Positions 44,140 to 55,815 of a stretch of DNA of 64,000 bases are shown here, piece after piece. The stretch lies in NCBI GenBank assembly GCA_036924085.1, contig JAVGWX010000002.1:153393571-153457570 (forward strand), given 5' to 3'. The position numbers were made by a program, and so were the translations under genes. The notes beneath the pieces are model-generated. The model was not told the origin of the DNA. It saw only the letters and a list, made by a program, of their open reading frames with translations, and did no database searches. Positions within the stretch are counted from its first letter, which is position 1. The number at the start of each line of letters is the position of its first letter. Source of the stretch: Ariolimax columbianus. Taxonomy: Eukaryota > Mollusca > Gastropoda > Stylommatophora > Arionidae.

Positions 44140-44735
44140 GGTGGACAAACAAGTCCGGTAGTGTACTGCCAACAGAAGGGACAAACAAGTCCGGTAGTGT
44201 ACTGCCAACAGAAGGGACAAACAAGTCCGGTAGTGTACTGCCAACAGAAGGGACAAACAAGTCCGGTAGTGTACTGCCAACAGAAGGGACAAACAAGTCC
44301 GGTAGTGTACTGCCAACACAAGGGACAAACACGTCCGGTAGTGTACTACCAACACAAGGGACAAACAAGTCCGGTAGTGTACTTCCAACACAAGGGACAA
44401 ACAAGTCCGGTAGTGTACTGCCAACAGAAGGGACAAACAAGTCCAGTAGTGTACTGCCAACAGAAGGGACAAACAAGTCTGTTAGTGTACTACCAACAGA
44501 AGCGACAAACAAGTCTGGGAGTGTACTACCAACACGAGGGACAAACAAGTCTGGGAGTGTACTACCAACACGAGGGACAAACAAGTCTGGGAGTGTACTA
44601 CCAACACGAGGGACAAACAAGTCTGTGAGTGTACTACCAACACAAGGAACAAACAAATCTGGCAGTGTACTATCAACACAAGGGACAAACAAGTCTGGGA
44701 GTGTACTACCAACACACGGGACAAACAGTGGGCAA
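44140..44735. repeat. 36-bp minisatellite, about 16.5 copies
   Basis: Unit AGTGTACTGCCAACAGAAGG then GACAAACAAGTCCGGT. Left units have TCCGGT and right units TCTGGG, so two subfamilies are spatially separated. Open frames on both strands of up to 190 residues result from the 12-codon period. Confidence 0.96.
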
Positions 44736-44756
44736 TTGTAATCAGAATTTCTCTGG

Positions 44757-45425
44757 AGTAGAGCACAGTATAGTCATCCAGTTGGATAGATCCAATATGC
44801 AACATACTTACAGAATGGGCGAGAACAATATTAGAAAGATAGAAAAGGAAAGGAACCTAGAGGTTATAACAGATCATACAGGTAAAGTGAATGAGAAAGT
44901 CCGGGTAGCGGTGAAAAATGCAAATGCAATGTTAGGTATGATAAAAAGGAATATCAAACATGGGAGCAAGGAAGTGATTGTTAAACTGTATAAAGCATTA
45001 GTTAGACCTAGATTGGAGTACTGTGTACATATGTGGAGTCCTTATCGTAGAGGAAACATGCTGGAAATGAAACAAAGAAAAGCGACAAAGCGATAGTGGG
45101 GTTCCAGAATTACAGTTGTGTGGAAAGACTCAGAAAAACCGACCTACAATGGTTTGAAAAGAGAAGAATTCGAAGTGACTTGATACAAGTGTATAAGATA
45201 ATGAACTTTAACAAATTATCTTTTCAAAATACAACCACCTACAAGAACAAGAGGGCATAGCTACACATTAACTAAAGAAAGGTCCAGATGAAATATTAGG
45301 AAATATTTGTTTAGTCAGAGAGCGGTGAATGCTTGGAATTCATTACCACGTGAAATAGTGGAGGCATGGACAATTAATGTATTTAAGAATAGATTGGATG
45401 CGCATAGCTTTTACAGCAAAGAAAT
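44757..45425 (+). pseudogene. CR1-like LINE ORF2 C-terminal relic
   Basis: Reads IRKIEKERNLEVITDHTGKV, then NANAMLGMIKRN, LYKALVRPRLEYCVHMWSP and QRKATKR in the frame that ends at 45096. After frameshifts come VERLRKTDLQWFEKRRIRSD, LIQVYKIMN and, at 45285-45420, RKYLFSQRAVNAWNSLPREI with VFKNRLD. This order (LVRP.LEYC, ERL......R...DLI..YKI, F..R....WN.LP..IV) is the classic C-terminal half of CR1-group LINEs. It abuts the 36-bp array directly, so its RT core is missing. Two or three frameshifts and one stop disable it. Confidence 0.9.
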
Positions 45426-45884
45426 GAAAATTAAACTGGTTGTATACAGACTTGGAAGAGTCTTCTAAACCAGTATAAAGACGTTCTGTCAAGTTAGAAG
45501 ACTTACCAATTCATGGTTTTAAGGTCCGTTCATCCAGGCATATCAACTGTCTGATGACTAATGAATGCCGAACTGTACTCAAAATGAGACACTATACTAA
45601 CAAAGAGAGGAACACCTAATAGACGCAAGAGTAGATAACATTCAAACATGGACAAAGAAGACATTTACCAAAACTGGCAAGGCATAGACATAAGTGGAAA
45701 AAGACAGTTCATTTTACTGGGAGATTTGGTGCTCTAGACATCACACGACTTACACGGACGCATACGCTATGTAATTATTCCTGTTATATCTGATTGACAG
45801 TATTTGTCTATTGTACAGGTGAGACCTGGGTTCTGCGGCAACAACTTTCACAACTCGAGATCATTGTTTCTCAAAAAGCGCGTT
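45426..45884. other. Spacer, possibly LINE 3' remnants
   Basis: No clear domain. Confidence 0.35.
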
Positions 45885-46205
45885 GCTGGACCGTATGATT
45901 CCGCGATAGGTCAAAAGCGGTTCCCCAAAAAGTATACAGGGGTTCCACGAAAGATCAACAGAGGTTCTATATAAAGTCTGCAGTGGATCAACGAAAGAAC
46001 AACAGAGATTCCACAAAAATATACAGGGTCCCAAGAAAGGTCAACAGAGGTTCCAGAAATAATATACAAAGGTTCCAGAAAGATCAACAGATGTTCTACA
46101 AAAGAAGTGTACCGGGATACCGCGAAAGATTAACAGAGGTTTTACAAAAAGTCTACAGTGGTCCCACGAAAAGTTTGCGTGGGTTCCATGAGATGTTTTG
46201 CCATG
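45885..46205 (+). repeat. Degenerate GGTTCCACGAAAGGTCAACAGA minisatellite
   Basis: About ten irregular units alternate GGTTCCACGAAAGATCAACA and AAAGTATACAG. Related in wording to the GGTTC...AAAGGTCT repeats at 39789 and 63330. Confidence 0.8.
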
Positions 46206-46698
46206 ATGAACCATATCGGACAAAGAGTTTTACTCCAGCCATTTCTCCATCTCATTGGCGGATTTCTGCGTGCAGCTTGAAGCTGTAAGGCCACTAGAGC
46301 GTCAGTGCTGCTCTGTTGTCAGAGTACATCACAAGCCCGCCTTATGTTCATTTTCTTAACAGTACAGTATTTACAACGTCATTGATAGTGCTTCGGCGCC
46401 GTTGAGTGACTCAAAACGTCTCTGCGTCTTCTTTTTGCCGTCCTATTCTGTACAAACATACACCGTGGCTGTGAGAAATATGATGTTAGCGGTATGAACC
46501 CTTGCCTTGACCTTTCTCATCTGTGGAAGTATGAATTTGATACAATTGAATCTGAACAATCGTGCTGCTATCCTACGTGAAATTTCAGGATTTGTTACGT
46601 GGGAGTGGAGTTTGCCATTTCTTTGTCGAGGTATAATGTATAACTTCGCGTTATCGGCGGAATCATTTCCATGTCGGATTTTCTCTCCTAGGCAAAAG
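46206..46698. other. Spacer, no gene seen
   Basis: Overlapping frames on both strands at 46443-46850 lack domains; the minus-strand one runs through the SINE. Confidence 0.4.
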
Positions 46699-46706
46699 GT
46701 ATGTAT
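46699..46706. repeat. Target-site duplication of SINE A, 3' side
   Basis: GTATGTAT, identical to 46962-46969. Confidence 0.65.
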
Positions 46707-46961
46707 TATTATTTTATTTTTTTTCGTTCGCCTTATTTCTCTTAATCTCCAAGGCGGTGTGCGTTGCACTGCGTTTTTATGTTGCGCCTGTCGGCCCAGT
46801 GCATCCGACTTCAGCATGCATTTTATGTAAAGGTCTGCGTCCTCCTGCATTTTCTAAGGGTTTGCTTCCCCGGGGTAACGGCCGGTGCTGTGATGGGATC
46901 GAACCCAGTACCTTCTGGTTGTGAGCCGTGTCACTTAACAACTAGGCCACGCCGTCCCCTA
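46707..46961 (-). mobile_element. tRNA-derived SINE, family A, apparently full length
   Basis: On the minus strand: a GGGGACGGCGTGGCCTAGTT start with A box TGGCCTAGTTGTTAAG (46934-46949) and B box GGTTCGATCCC (46895-46905). The body contains GCTGAAGTCGGATGCACTGG and ACCGCCTTGGAGATTAAGAG, and the end is A-rich (AAAAAAAATAAAATAATAAT). It is flanked by an 8-bp direct repeat. Length about 255 bp. The head is tRNA-like, but the body excludes a tRNA gene. Mobilisation by a partner LINE is the known mechanism for the class. Which LINE is not shown here. Confidence 0.88.
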
Positions 46962-46969
46962 GTATGTAT
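46962..46969. repeat. Target-site duplication of SINE A, 5' side
   Basis: GTATGTAT, partner of 46699-46706. Confidence 0.65.
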
Positions 46970-47029
46970 AAGATTTTCTTTCTATTAACTCTAAGGCTTC
47001 CTACCCCGCTTGCTTTGTTGGTCTCATCT

Positions 47030-47500
47030 AGACATGGCGCAGTCTCTCTGTCACTGTGGCTGAAGATGACTACTTATCAGCAAACTTTAGGTGGCTGATC
47101 ATATCTACGTCTATGTTGGTGCCTTAATCATCCCAATCAAGTTTTCTAAGGACTGTCAAAAGTCGATGGAAAAGTTTTGCAAAGATTGTTTCGCCGTGAC
47201 CAATACCGCGTTGTACTGTTGCGTTGATTAGCCGGTAGAATAGGGTCATCTCGGTTTAGCAGCCTTCAGTTATCCCTTTTACTGGGCATACTGTTCTTAC
47301 ATTTTCTTATTTCTCGATGCATTTACCACTGCAGTTATTTAAATGTTGTCGATGACATTTTTCGAAGTCAACAAATACAAGACACCGAGCCATATCCAAT
47401 TCCAGAGCCCTCCCCATTAACTTGTTGATTGTGTGGATGTGATCAGTAGGTCGAGTAGCACCCCCTAAAGCCTACCTGCTCTCGTGGTTTATTTTCATAA
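47030..47500 (-). pseudogene. RTE-like LINE reverse transcriptase relic
   Basis: The minus strand reads ATRPTDHIHTINKLMGRALE and CLVFVDFEKCHRQ (RT motif A, with AFD degenerated to CHR) at about 47350-47470. After shifts come GIGHGETIFAKLF (motif B, normally GVRQGD.I..KLF), LRKLDWDD and HLKFADK, where the motif C FADD has lost its last Asp. This TTDHIHT...VDYEKAFD and GVRQGDTISPKLF architecture is well known in RTE-group elements of invertebrates. Several frameshifts; N- and C-terminal parts absent. Confidence 0.82.
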
Positions 47501-47514
47501 TGTTACTTCTCGAA

Positions 47515-47850
47515 ACTTGTTCGTTTCGATGTGTAATCCAGCAACAACACCAATAGACTGTCTAAAACAGAAATGATTTCAATGTGTAATCCAGCAACAA
47601 CACCAATAGACTGTCTAAAACAGAAATGATTTCGATGTGTAATCCAGCAACAACACCAATAGACTGTCTAAAACAGAAATGATTTCGATGTGTAATCCAG
47701 CAACAACACCAATAGACTGTCTAAAACAGAAATGATTTCGATGTGTAATCCAGCAACAACACCAATAGACTGTCTAAAACAGAAATGATTTCGATGTGTA
47801 ATCCAGCAACAACACCAATAGACTGTCTAAAACAGAAATTATTTCTTCAA
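47515..47850. repeat. 53-bp tandem array, 6 copies
   Basis: Unit TTTCGATGTGTAATCCAGCA then ACAACACCAATAGACTGTCT and AAAACAGAAATGA; nearly identical copies. Confidence 0.97.
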
Positions 47851-48140
47851 AAGTCATCTTATTTATTCAATAAAAACATGCCATGCATACTAAATACATT
47901 GTGTCGGTAGTAGAAGGTTTACATGAGATACTTCTGAACTATTTAGTCATTTAACCAATAATTTGATTACATGGCAAACTCAGTACGTTGATTACAAGAG
48001 AGACCTAATAATTTGACTGCATGACAAACTCAATAATTTGACTGCATGAAAAAATGTAGACCCCCCTGGGTGAAACGGGAGGAGGAGGAGGAGAGGAAAG
48101 GGGTGGGGTGGGGGGGGGGGGAAACAAAAAAAAAGCCACG
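47851..48140. other. Spacer with short repeats and purine run
   Basis: AATTTGACTGCATGACAAAC duplicated near 48008-48050. GGAGGAGGAGGAGAGGAAAG and a G-run at 48075-48122. Confidence 0.6.
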
Positions 48141-50225
48141 GTTTCCAGAAAGAAGGTGAAGAAGTAGTCACGGTCAATCATGCCATAACTCACATTTGTG
48201 TATGTGATATTTGGATAATAGCTCCATTAATCGGTAATATTGTGCCTGGTCTATCAGCAACGCGGCGAATGTGGGGTTTTCCCTCGGCAGGTCAAAGGTA
48301 ACCTTTTCTGTTAAGCGGGCCATACAAAACTTGTGTTCACCTTAAATCAGGACAAGTCCCTAACATAGTGCTGAGTGTACGTGTTCATAGAGTGTATCCA
48401 TCAAATTAGCACATCAACTAAAGAAACATGACAAAGTCCCTCAAACTTCTTCCATGATTGTCCTCTACTGAGAGGACAAGAATAGTACGACTGTCCCACA
48501 GAGAGCATATCGTATGAGTTGACTAACTGTGTGACATGGTACAACATCGGTAATGTTTAGGTAATGTTTAGCATTGATGGCGCCAAACAGGCTGCGGGTC
48601 TACTTTGCTATAGTGTTTGAGTCTATTAAGATAGACTTGTATATCAGTTAACCACCCTCTAAAAAACTGGTTGTATACATATTCTGCAAAGTTTTCGACT
48701 CCGGTGTAACGACGTTAAGTTAAGTATCTCCATAAAGTCTATCAAATAACCACATTTATTTCCCTCATAAACCTGGCTATCTATCTAAGACGTCAACCTT
48801 CGCCAAACAACCCAAGTACATGGTGCTGCAGTGTTAACCACTCTTCTGCATGTATGCGCAACATGTGCAGTGTAACCAGGCAACCCCGTCATTTCCATAT
48901 GGGGTGTATCCGCAATAGTCCAAAATTAACTGACCGGACAATCATTAACAGATCTAACATGTAGAGCATACACGCGCTTCTACAGCGAGCCCAGCGCACA
49001 GAACATGTTCGCACGTCCGACTGGCGCATCCCGAAGCAGCTGCTGTACGCTAAGTTAAGAACAGGCAGTCAGCCGCTAGTCTGAATTGTAGTGGAGAGAA
49101 GAAACGCCGCACGACTCTTGAAAATTGTCTCTGAAAAGTGTTCAACTTCAATGTCACCTCATGTGGTACACTCGAACAGAGCCGCCCCACCTGGTACGCC
49201 AAAATAACACAAGCTCTCAGTTCGCTGAGCGGAATTTCAACGTTGAGACTCGAATAACGCCAGTTGTCCGAATGACCATGAGAGATCGAAAGGTCAAGTT
49301 CTTTCTAGTGTGCCGCACATTCAGCAGCGCATGCCGCGCTAAGATCGAGATCTAGTCACGTCAGATCACATCTCGCAATATAAATATGAAGATGTCGCCA
49401 TCTTCGCTTACGATGGGTAACTTTTATTATGGCTGCTTCATTGCCACTTTGCTAAGGCAAGATCCGATTTACCCGCTTTTGTGGCATATTGTGGATACGG
49501 TGTACGGCCCATATTTACCTCACCAAAGGCATACTAGGGTTGATGTGACCTTTATTTCGCAAACCTGCTCTGCCATCCATTGTTTGAATGATCGGTATAC
49601 CCCTGGCAGGTTTGCGATGAAATCAAGAACATGCGCATCAATGGGGGATGTGACCAGAGCAAGATATTTGAGAAGAAATCTTTAAACAAAGGGAATCTTC
49701 AACCAATCGGTAATTCCCCCGCCCCTGCAAAAATTTGATGATTTCAATGGTGAGAATGATGCTTCTCTGATCAGGGTATTGTGAGGGTCATACTGTAACC
49801 CTCGCCAGAGAAAAAGACAAATATAGCCATGCGGCAAGAGTTGAACATAGAGAGGAATTGGTTTATCAATTCCATTTTGGCAAGAAAATGTAAACACTTG
49901 TGTCACATTGAGAGACAGCGGTCTTGAGAGCACAGTGGTGGGAGGTATGGAGCTAGGCAAAAGAGGCATGGAGCAGATCAAGAAGACGATGGCAACAAGT
50001 TATCCACGAATGTCTGGGTATGACTGTGGCGGAGGCTGGAGTTTTGACAAGGGGAAGAGTTTATTTCAGACAGACTGTGATGTGAGCGACGTTCTATAAA
50101 GGGCATGCTACATGATGCCTTAGTTTAGTATGTTCAGTAATTAGTTATACATTATATTCATGTTATATTACTATCAAATGTGTAAAACACTACACAAATA
50201 AGCCAGCTATATGTATATGTGATAA
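48141..50225. other. Long spacer, no convincing gene
   Basis: Mostly unique DNA. ATAATAGCTCCATTAATCGG near 48216 matches ATAATAGCTCCATTTTTCG near 50765, so an interspersed repeat is present twice. The frames at 49125-49355, 49386-49685 (99 codons) and 49908-50099 are not repetitive but show no domain, signal peptide or clear splice context. Confidence 0.35.
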
Positions 50226-50229
50226 TAAA

Positions 50230-50690
50230 ATGTGTTGGTCGAAAGGTCAATAGTATATGCACACTGCGGGTTATATTATCAGTGACGACAGAAAGACACA
50301 ACATCCGGGTTATATTATTAGTGCCGAGAGGAAGACACAACATGTGGGGTATGTTATCAGTGCCGAGAGGAAGGCAGCGACATGCGGGTTATGCTATCAG
50401 TGCCGAGAGGAAGACACTACATGCGGGTTATGCTATCAGTGCCGAGAGTAAGACAGCGACATGTGGGTTATGTTATCAGTGCCGAGAGGAAGGCAGCGAC
50501 ATGCGGGTTATGTTATAAGTGCCGAGAGGAAGACACGACATGTGGGTTATGTTATCAGTGTCGAGAAGAAGACACAACATGTGGGTTATGCTATAAGTGC
50601 CGAGAGGAAGGCAGCGACATGCGGGTTATGTTATTAGTGACGAGAGGGAGGCAGCAAAATATAGGTTATGTTCTCAGTAAAACAACAATT
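50230..50690. repeat. 39-bp minisatellite, about 11 copies
   Basis: Unit GGGTTATGTTATCAGTGCCG then AGAGGAAGACACAACATGC, with GACACAACAT/GGCAGCGACAT variants. Cys-rich 13-residue repeat frames (50219-50696) are incidental. Confidence 0.96.
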
Positions 50691-51050
50691 TCGTGAGACA
50701 TCATTCAACCATTTGCATGTAGTCCCAGTGGTGACACAATTCACATATTTATTTGTCCTATTTCTATAATAGCTCCATTTTTCGTTAATTCTGCGACAAA
50801 TCTGGGTTTTCCCCTCATCAATCCGAACACGCTGAGCAGTGTTCCTCCAACTGTATGCCCGCGGGCACCAAAGCTCCATCTGACCCGTGTGTGTGGCTGC
50901 CACTTGTTTCATTCTTGACTTTATAGTTTTGTTAAACACCCAGTGATTTCCGTAACAAACAGAATAAAGGTGACTTTCTTTCCCGGCATGTTGTAATTGG
51001 AGACTAAGGAGGGTGGTGTATGACGCTGGCAATCTCATCATCTAAAGTCA
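50691..51050. other. Spacer
   Basis: Contains the second copy of the ATAATAGCTCCAT interspersed repeat. Confidence 0.4.
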
Positions 51051-51054
51051 TGGC

Positions 51055-51300
51055 TGGTCTGAATTACTCAGCGATAGAGCACTGGCTTTTCACAGCAGAG
51101 GTACGGTGTTCATCTTACGTTACCGACACTCTCCAGTCGACACAGCTGTAAATTGGTACATGACTTACTGGTAGGAAAAGAATTGTACGGGGTGGAGCGA
51201 AACTGGAGACCCCTAATCACCTGATAAAAAATCGGTGGCGTCAAACATTTTAATCATTCCCGACAGCAATAGCTTCTACAGCGTACATTTACCTTGAAAA
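51055..51300 (+). mobile_element. SINE family B, near full length
   Basis: Head with ACTCAGCGATAGAGCACTGG (A-box region) and GTACGGTGTTCATCTTACG (B-box region). Then CTCCAGTCGACACAGCTGTA, ATTGGTACATGACTTACTGG and the end block CCCGACAGCAATAGCTTCTA. Use as the reference for the other family B fragments. Confidence 0.78.
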
Positions 51301-51845
51301 GCTGGTTAGACTCAACCAAATCGTGTTGGACCGATACTACCATATAGACTACCAGGAATAATGTGTCGTACCGTGTTTTCTTTCTAGTACATCTGTTATA
51401 TTGCCTAACGTGTATTCTTATCTACTCGATTATTAGCTTGCTCTGTAATATATGTACATGTGTTGCCCAGGCCCGTAAGGGGAACCAAGATTAGTGGCTG
51501 CAACCTGTCACGCATGTAGTAAGATCCGACCAAGGAAGGACATACATGAGGCTTGCTACCTTATCGAATTAGACAGTATAAGCCACAAGAAAAAGAAAAT
51601 GGAGCCTCGACATTCCATGTTAGAATAGGAGCGCTTAAGTTAGTTCAGACTGAGGGTTGAGCGTGGGACCGTTTATCTTGTCCTGTACACAAATATCAGT
51701 CACAAGAAATGGAAAATAAGACCATTAAGAACAGGTGTAGAAACGTGAATAATGCACAATCATTTGGAGGAGAGAATTCAATCAATCAAATACCTACAGG
51801 GATCTTGCGGAGCATAGTTTCTAACAAATAACCGCCAAGTCTTCC
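51301..51845. other. Spacer, no gene seen
   Basis: No recognised element. Confidence 0.4.
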
Positions 51846-51847
51846 TA

Positions 51848-53000
51848 TCATGCGCCATCTGAGCCAGTGTTGTCCACGTCATGGCTGATGCTTTGACATT
51901 GACATCTGGTTGACTCTTCCATTAGTGCCTCGTTCTTCCTCTTGCCACGTGGAGACCACATCAGAGATTGTCTAGCAATATTAACTGGTTCCCGTAATGT
52001 GTGGCCTATCCATCGTCTCCTCCGTATTTCATTCCCCACTTATATTTGTCCAGTATTTGCCATAAGTTCCACGCTGGTGATCGTGTCTACCATTCCCACC
52101 ATTGTGCATGTATTATGCACAGACAACCATTTACAAAAGTATGTACCCTTTTTCATAATTACCTGAGTTGTTCTGCATGTTTCAGTGCCATACCACAGAT
52201 TGGATTATACGCTGAAGATAAAGATTTTCATTTTGGTGGTGTAATGAAAGCTGTTCTCACCCTCTGTTTTCTAAAGTAAAGATCGTTTTCTGTAGCATCT
52301 AATATGTCTATATTGCTGCCAAGGAATACGAAAGACTCAACATTCTCAAGTGGGGTTGGCTCCCTGCTCAATTGTACTACTGTTAGCTGCATTTCCTTTC
52401 AAACCTGTGTTTTGTCTCTGTGTATTTCCATTCCCCTGTGTAGTGACCTCTCTTCAAGTATACATATCATATTTTGCATCTGGCTACTGGTATGCGGCAG
52501 AAGAGTAATATCGTTGGCAAAGTTCAGATCGTCAAGTTGTCTCCTCAATGTACATTTAATGCCGTTGTCGCTTGACGATGAAGCTCGCTACATAATATGG
52601 TTAGTGGCCAGCATGAAGAGGTGTGAGATAGTAGGCAGCCCTGCCGAATGTCCGTTCTTATTCCAAAGGGTTCAGAAAGCTGACCATTGTGTAGCGCTCG
52701 ACATCTCGTAGTCTCATATCTTTTCTGGATTATATTAGAGAGCTTCACAGCACTACATAGTGTGTGAGCAAGTTACACAGTGATACCCTGTCCAAACTGT
52801 CAGACGTTCTATCTTAGTCCACAAATCCTATAATAAGCGGTGTCCACACTTTGGTCTGTACATGAGCTATTATTTCGAAAGTCGGCCTGCTCGTATCTCA
52901 ACTGGCTTTTTGAAAATCTTTCCAGAATTATCCTGTTCAAGACTTTTCCAGGTACAAATAATAACATTATTCCCGTAGCTGTTACACTGTAGTAAATCTC
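51848..53000 (-). pseudogene. RTE-like LINE, RT to C-terminus, multiply frameshifted
   Basis: In minus-strand order: VPGKVLNRIILERFSKSQLR with RYEQADFRNNSSCTDQ (52800-52960), FGIRTDIRQGCLLS (motif B, about 52640-52690), LNFANDITLLPHTSSQMQ (motif C with ADD changed to AND, about 52470-52530), VESFVFLGSNID (about 52310-52345) and RRRRWIGHTLREP with LMWSPRGKRK (51930-52025). Together these cover the RTE ORF2 from mid-RT to near the end. One catalytic Asp is lost and at least four shifts or stops are present. The most complete RTE-like copy in the window. Confidence 0.88.
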
Positions 53001-53555
53001 CCTTCATTTTTAACTTTATAACATAGTCTCCTTTCCAGTACAGATGCCTTTTAAAGGCGGATATGACAACTGAATACAACACGGTAGATGAGGAAAGACG
53101 AAGAAAGTATAAATGTTATATTTAGAGGCGTGTATTATTTCGCTGAACTCTCTTAAAGATTGATATTCATTGATAAATCAAAGGGCGAGCCTACTCTACT
53201 GATAGTCTTTAATGCGGAGACCAGGGAAAGGTTGGGGACCACTGACGCAGAAACCCGGTGATGGCAGTTCCGACACACCCCTTTCATTAGGTCTGGTTAT
53301 TAGGTCAATTGGCGGCTCACGTGCGAAACGCAAGACTTAACTTACCCCTTCTGGTTTCCTATTAAGGGTCGTATTCTTGAGTTGAGCTCCGCCTTATCTA
53401 CCTGTCCCTCTTCGACCGCCTTTTCTTTATATTGTTTTGCATATTTATTAGTAAAATTGAATTAAAAACGCGGAATAAATGGGATGTGTAAGAAACTATG
53501 TGCGACATGTTACAGTAGGACTGCGATATTTGATCATTTCGGCCGCGTACTTGGT
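53001..53555. other. Spacer, no gene seen
   Basis: No recognised element. Confidence 0.4.
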
Positions 53556-53559
53556 TGTT

Positions 53560-54245
53560 CTATTGGCCAAGGTTACGCTCATTTCTATCATGCAGTCCTT
53601 GTGTTTGTATCAGAGAACGGAGGGAAATGGAAACAATATTTAGTATCCAGGCCAAAATGATATTGCAGATATGTCCTGTTCATAAGAATCTGCATTACTG
53701 CAGTACAGCAAATTGTTTTCGGAGTGTGGATATGGATGGTTCCTGTAGCTCGATGGTAGTACACAAATCTGCTCTTTCTTCTCATGCGCCTCACTCTGCT
53801 CGAAACTCGTCTAATTACAAAGTGCTCTAGTCTGTGAATTGCTGATTCATCTATCGTGGCGCCATAATCTAACAGGCAGTTATTGATAGACTTCGAAATG
53901 TCTTCTTTTCATATCTAGTGTGCGCATAATGTGGGCCTGTCAAGCCAGGATGTCTGCTTGTTCGTTCCCCTGAACCCCGGCGTCACTTGATGAATTGAGA
54001 TCTCCACGTATGCTTCAGTTCGACATTCTTTACCTTACGAAGTATAACCTGAGAGTCTGACACGATGATTGCCCTCGTGAAAGAAGTCTCAGATAGTCAT
54101 ATCAGAGCTCAGGTCATCCTCGCCACTGGGGGTTGTTGTCCTGCATGCCAGACTCCTCTCAGCTACAACCTGGCCTCTCTAGCAGAGACACCCCAACCAG
54201 ATACCTCGCCGCGTAGCACCGATCCATCGGCACGTATGCCGTCAT
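53560..54245 (-). pseudogene. LINE RNase H domain relic, second family
   Basis: The minus strand reads IRADGSVLRGE (first catalytic Asp) near 54210-54240, a GWGVSAREAR and RGVWHAGQQPPVARMT stretch, IIVSDSQVILRKVKN (third catalytic Asp) at about 54025-54070, and DAGVQGNEQADILA (conserved GNE.AD end) at about 53945-53985. The Glu helix is damaged by two stops. The protein differs clearly from L1w RNase H, so this is a different LINE family. Continuation toward 53560 is uncertain. Confidence 0.78.
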
Positions 54246-54555
54246 TACTAGTGATACGTGTCAATCTCAAAAAACGAAGGATGAATCGAATTATTCTGCT
54301 TAAGTCACTCTAGTCAGACTATCTGCAAGGCAGAAGGTGGTTTGAAGTCAAGTGTTGCGTCTCTTTGAAAATCATCATCGTTTGCCTATGTGTGTCTTCT
54401 TCAAAGACATTGCTGGATTTAGGAGGCCATAGATTCGCGCATCCTCTCTTCTCCTCCAAAGTTGGTTGTGCGAATCTAGTCTGTTAAAATTAGGAATAGA
54501 CAGAGACAATGCGTGTACTTCTGGAAGATCTTAGCTCCGCGTGGATATCAAAGAT
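54246..54555. other. Spacer
   Basis: No recognised element. Confidence 0.4.
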
Positions 54556-54559
54556 TTTG

Positions 54560-54910
54560 ATTGATTAACCGGGGCAGCACTATATTCCAATGAGAGGCGC
54601 AATGAATAAGTCAAGCATGCTAGACATCTCCAAGAGAGGAGCAAGTTCACAGCGTTACTCTCACCAACCTAGATGGAAGACAAACTATATAACGACGAAA
54701 ACGGCATAAGATAAGACTATAATGTTAATGGGGGAAACATACGAGGTGGTTAAATGGGAGAAACATTGTATGGTGGCGAGAGAAGCATAAGTTAGGCTGC
54801 CAGATTAAATACATGCAGTTATTTGAGGGACAAACTTGATGACCAAATAACCCCGAAGCAGGCCGTTGAGTTTATGAGGGAAATATGTAGATAGTGCAAT
54901 GAGTCCACAC
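54560..54910 (+). pseudogene. LINE C-terminal tail debris with tail-type repeats
   Basis: Short pieces such as KLYNDENGIR-like, YLRDKLDDQ and AVEFMREI resemble the LY.....L..TA.F.R ending of RNase H LINEs. The block GTTATTTGAGGGACAAACTT recurs in altered form at 55376 and 55470. Confidence 0.45.
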
Positions 54911-55178
54911 AGTTATGTCGCGCCAACTATGTATGAAACGATGAGTGACTGATTCTCATGCTGCATGCAATGAGGATGATTTCTTTTCGACGATCTAACC
55001 GGGTGGCGCGTGGACGACCTCGGGGTTTGGGATCATGGTGGAGAGGGACGTTTCCCAACTTTGATGTCAGTAACCTGTTTTAAAACCTGGTTGGCAGGGA
55101 CGTCCTCGGTAAAGTAGGTCACATGTGGAAAAAGAACCGAATGGCGGCGGTTTAGCATGGTAAATGTGCTTTCTAGGC
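54911..55178. other. Spacer, possible SINE D debris
   Basis: GGAAAAAGAACCGAATGGC near 55127 resembles the family D ACGTAAAAGAACC block. Confidence 0.35.
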
Positions 55179-55179
55179 T

Positions 55180-55345
55180 CGTCCATCCCGTCGTTTTCAT
55201 TCCAGTGATCGCAGGAATGCGCCTCTAGCCTCGCGTGTGTAAAGCTTCAATGCGCTTCTGACCGCTCTGCAGAATAGTCCACGTTTTAGAACCGTACGTC
55301 AGGATTGGTAAGACAAGTTTTGTAAATCCGTTGCCAGGTTTTTAG
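55180..55345 (-). pseudogene. RTE-like LINE post-RT fragment
   Basis: The minus strand reads VLPILTYGSKTWTILQSGQK with RIEALHTRG, the LTYG.ETW.L......I...H.RCLR block after the RT of RTE-type LINEs, truncated on both sides. Confidence 0.75.
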
Positions 55346-55364
55346 TGAAAGTCTCTGCTGGTTC

Positions 55365-55565
55365 CAGACTAGATGAGGGAAACGCGTGTGGTTATATGAG
55401 GGATAGACTAACTGCCGACGAGAACACTGATGCAGGTGGCAAAATATACGAAGAAACAAATGCGTGTGGTTATTTAAGGGACGCACTTAATTGCGATTAT
55501 AGAGGTATAAGACTGACCGCCGAGTTTGTGAGGGGAAGTTGTATGGTTATTTGAGGGATTATATG
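55365..55565. repeat. LINE-tail-like degenerate tandem repeat
   Basis: Three irregular units with TGTGGTTATATGAGGGAT, TGTGGTTATTTAAGGGAC and TATGGTTATTTGAGGGAT. Encoded peptides (NACGYLRD, LTAEFVRG) resemble the LINE tail at 54560-54910. Confidence 0.6.
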
Positions 55566-55705
55566 TATATCGTTCGAGGATGATGGGCGAGCGGACCATA
55601 ATCGCTGAGGCTCAGAGCAAGCGCAGTGCCCGATAGCACATAATGTGCAACACCTCAACTACCAAACCCACTCATGTGTGTTCCATTCTCAGCATGGCCT
55701 GTCGC
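55566..55705. other. Spacer
   Basis: No recognised element. Confidence 0.4.
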
Positions 55706-55711
55706 GCCCCC

Positions 55712-55815
55712 ACATCACATCGTCGAGCCCACACATCACATCGTCGCGCCCACACATCACATCGTCGCGCCCACACATCACATCGTCGCGCCCACACATC
55801 ACATCGTCGAGTACC
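55712..55815. repeat. 21-bp tandem repeat, 5 copies
   Basis: Unit CACACATCACATCGTCGCGC plus C; all three plus-strand frames stay open across it. Confidence 0.95.

Noticed and set aside
44120..44692. 190-residue repeat protein on the minus strand
   Set aside because: Multiple frames on both strands are equally open because of the 36-bp period, and unit boundaries are not selected for protein.
46890..46960. tRNA gene on the minus strand
   Set aside because: The A and B boxes are present, but the acceptor arm does not pair and the sequence continues into a SINE body with an A-rich tail.
49386..49685. 99-residue ORF as a gene
   Set aside because: Not repetitive, but no domain, signal, conserved motif or splice context; kept only as a note in the spacer entry.
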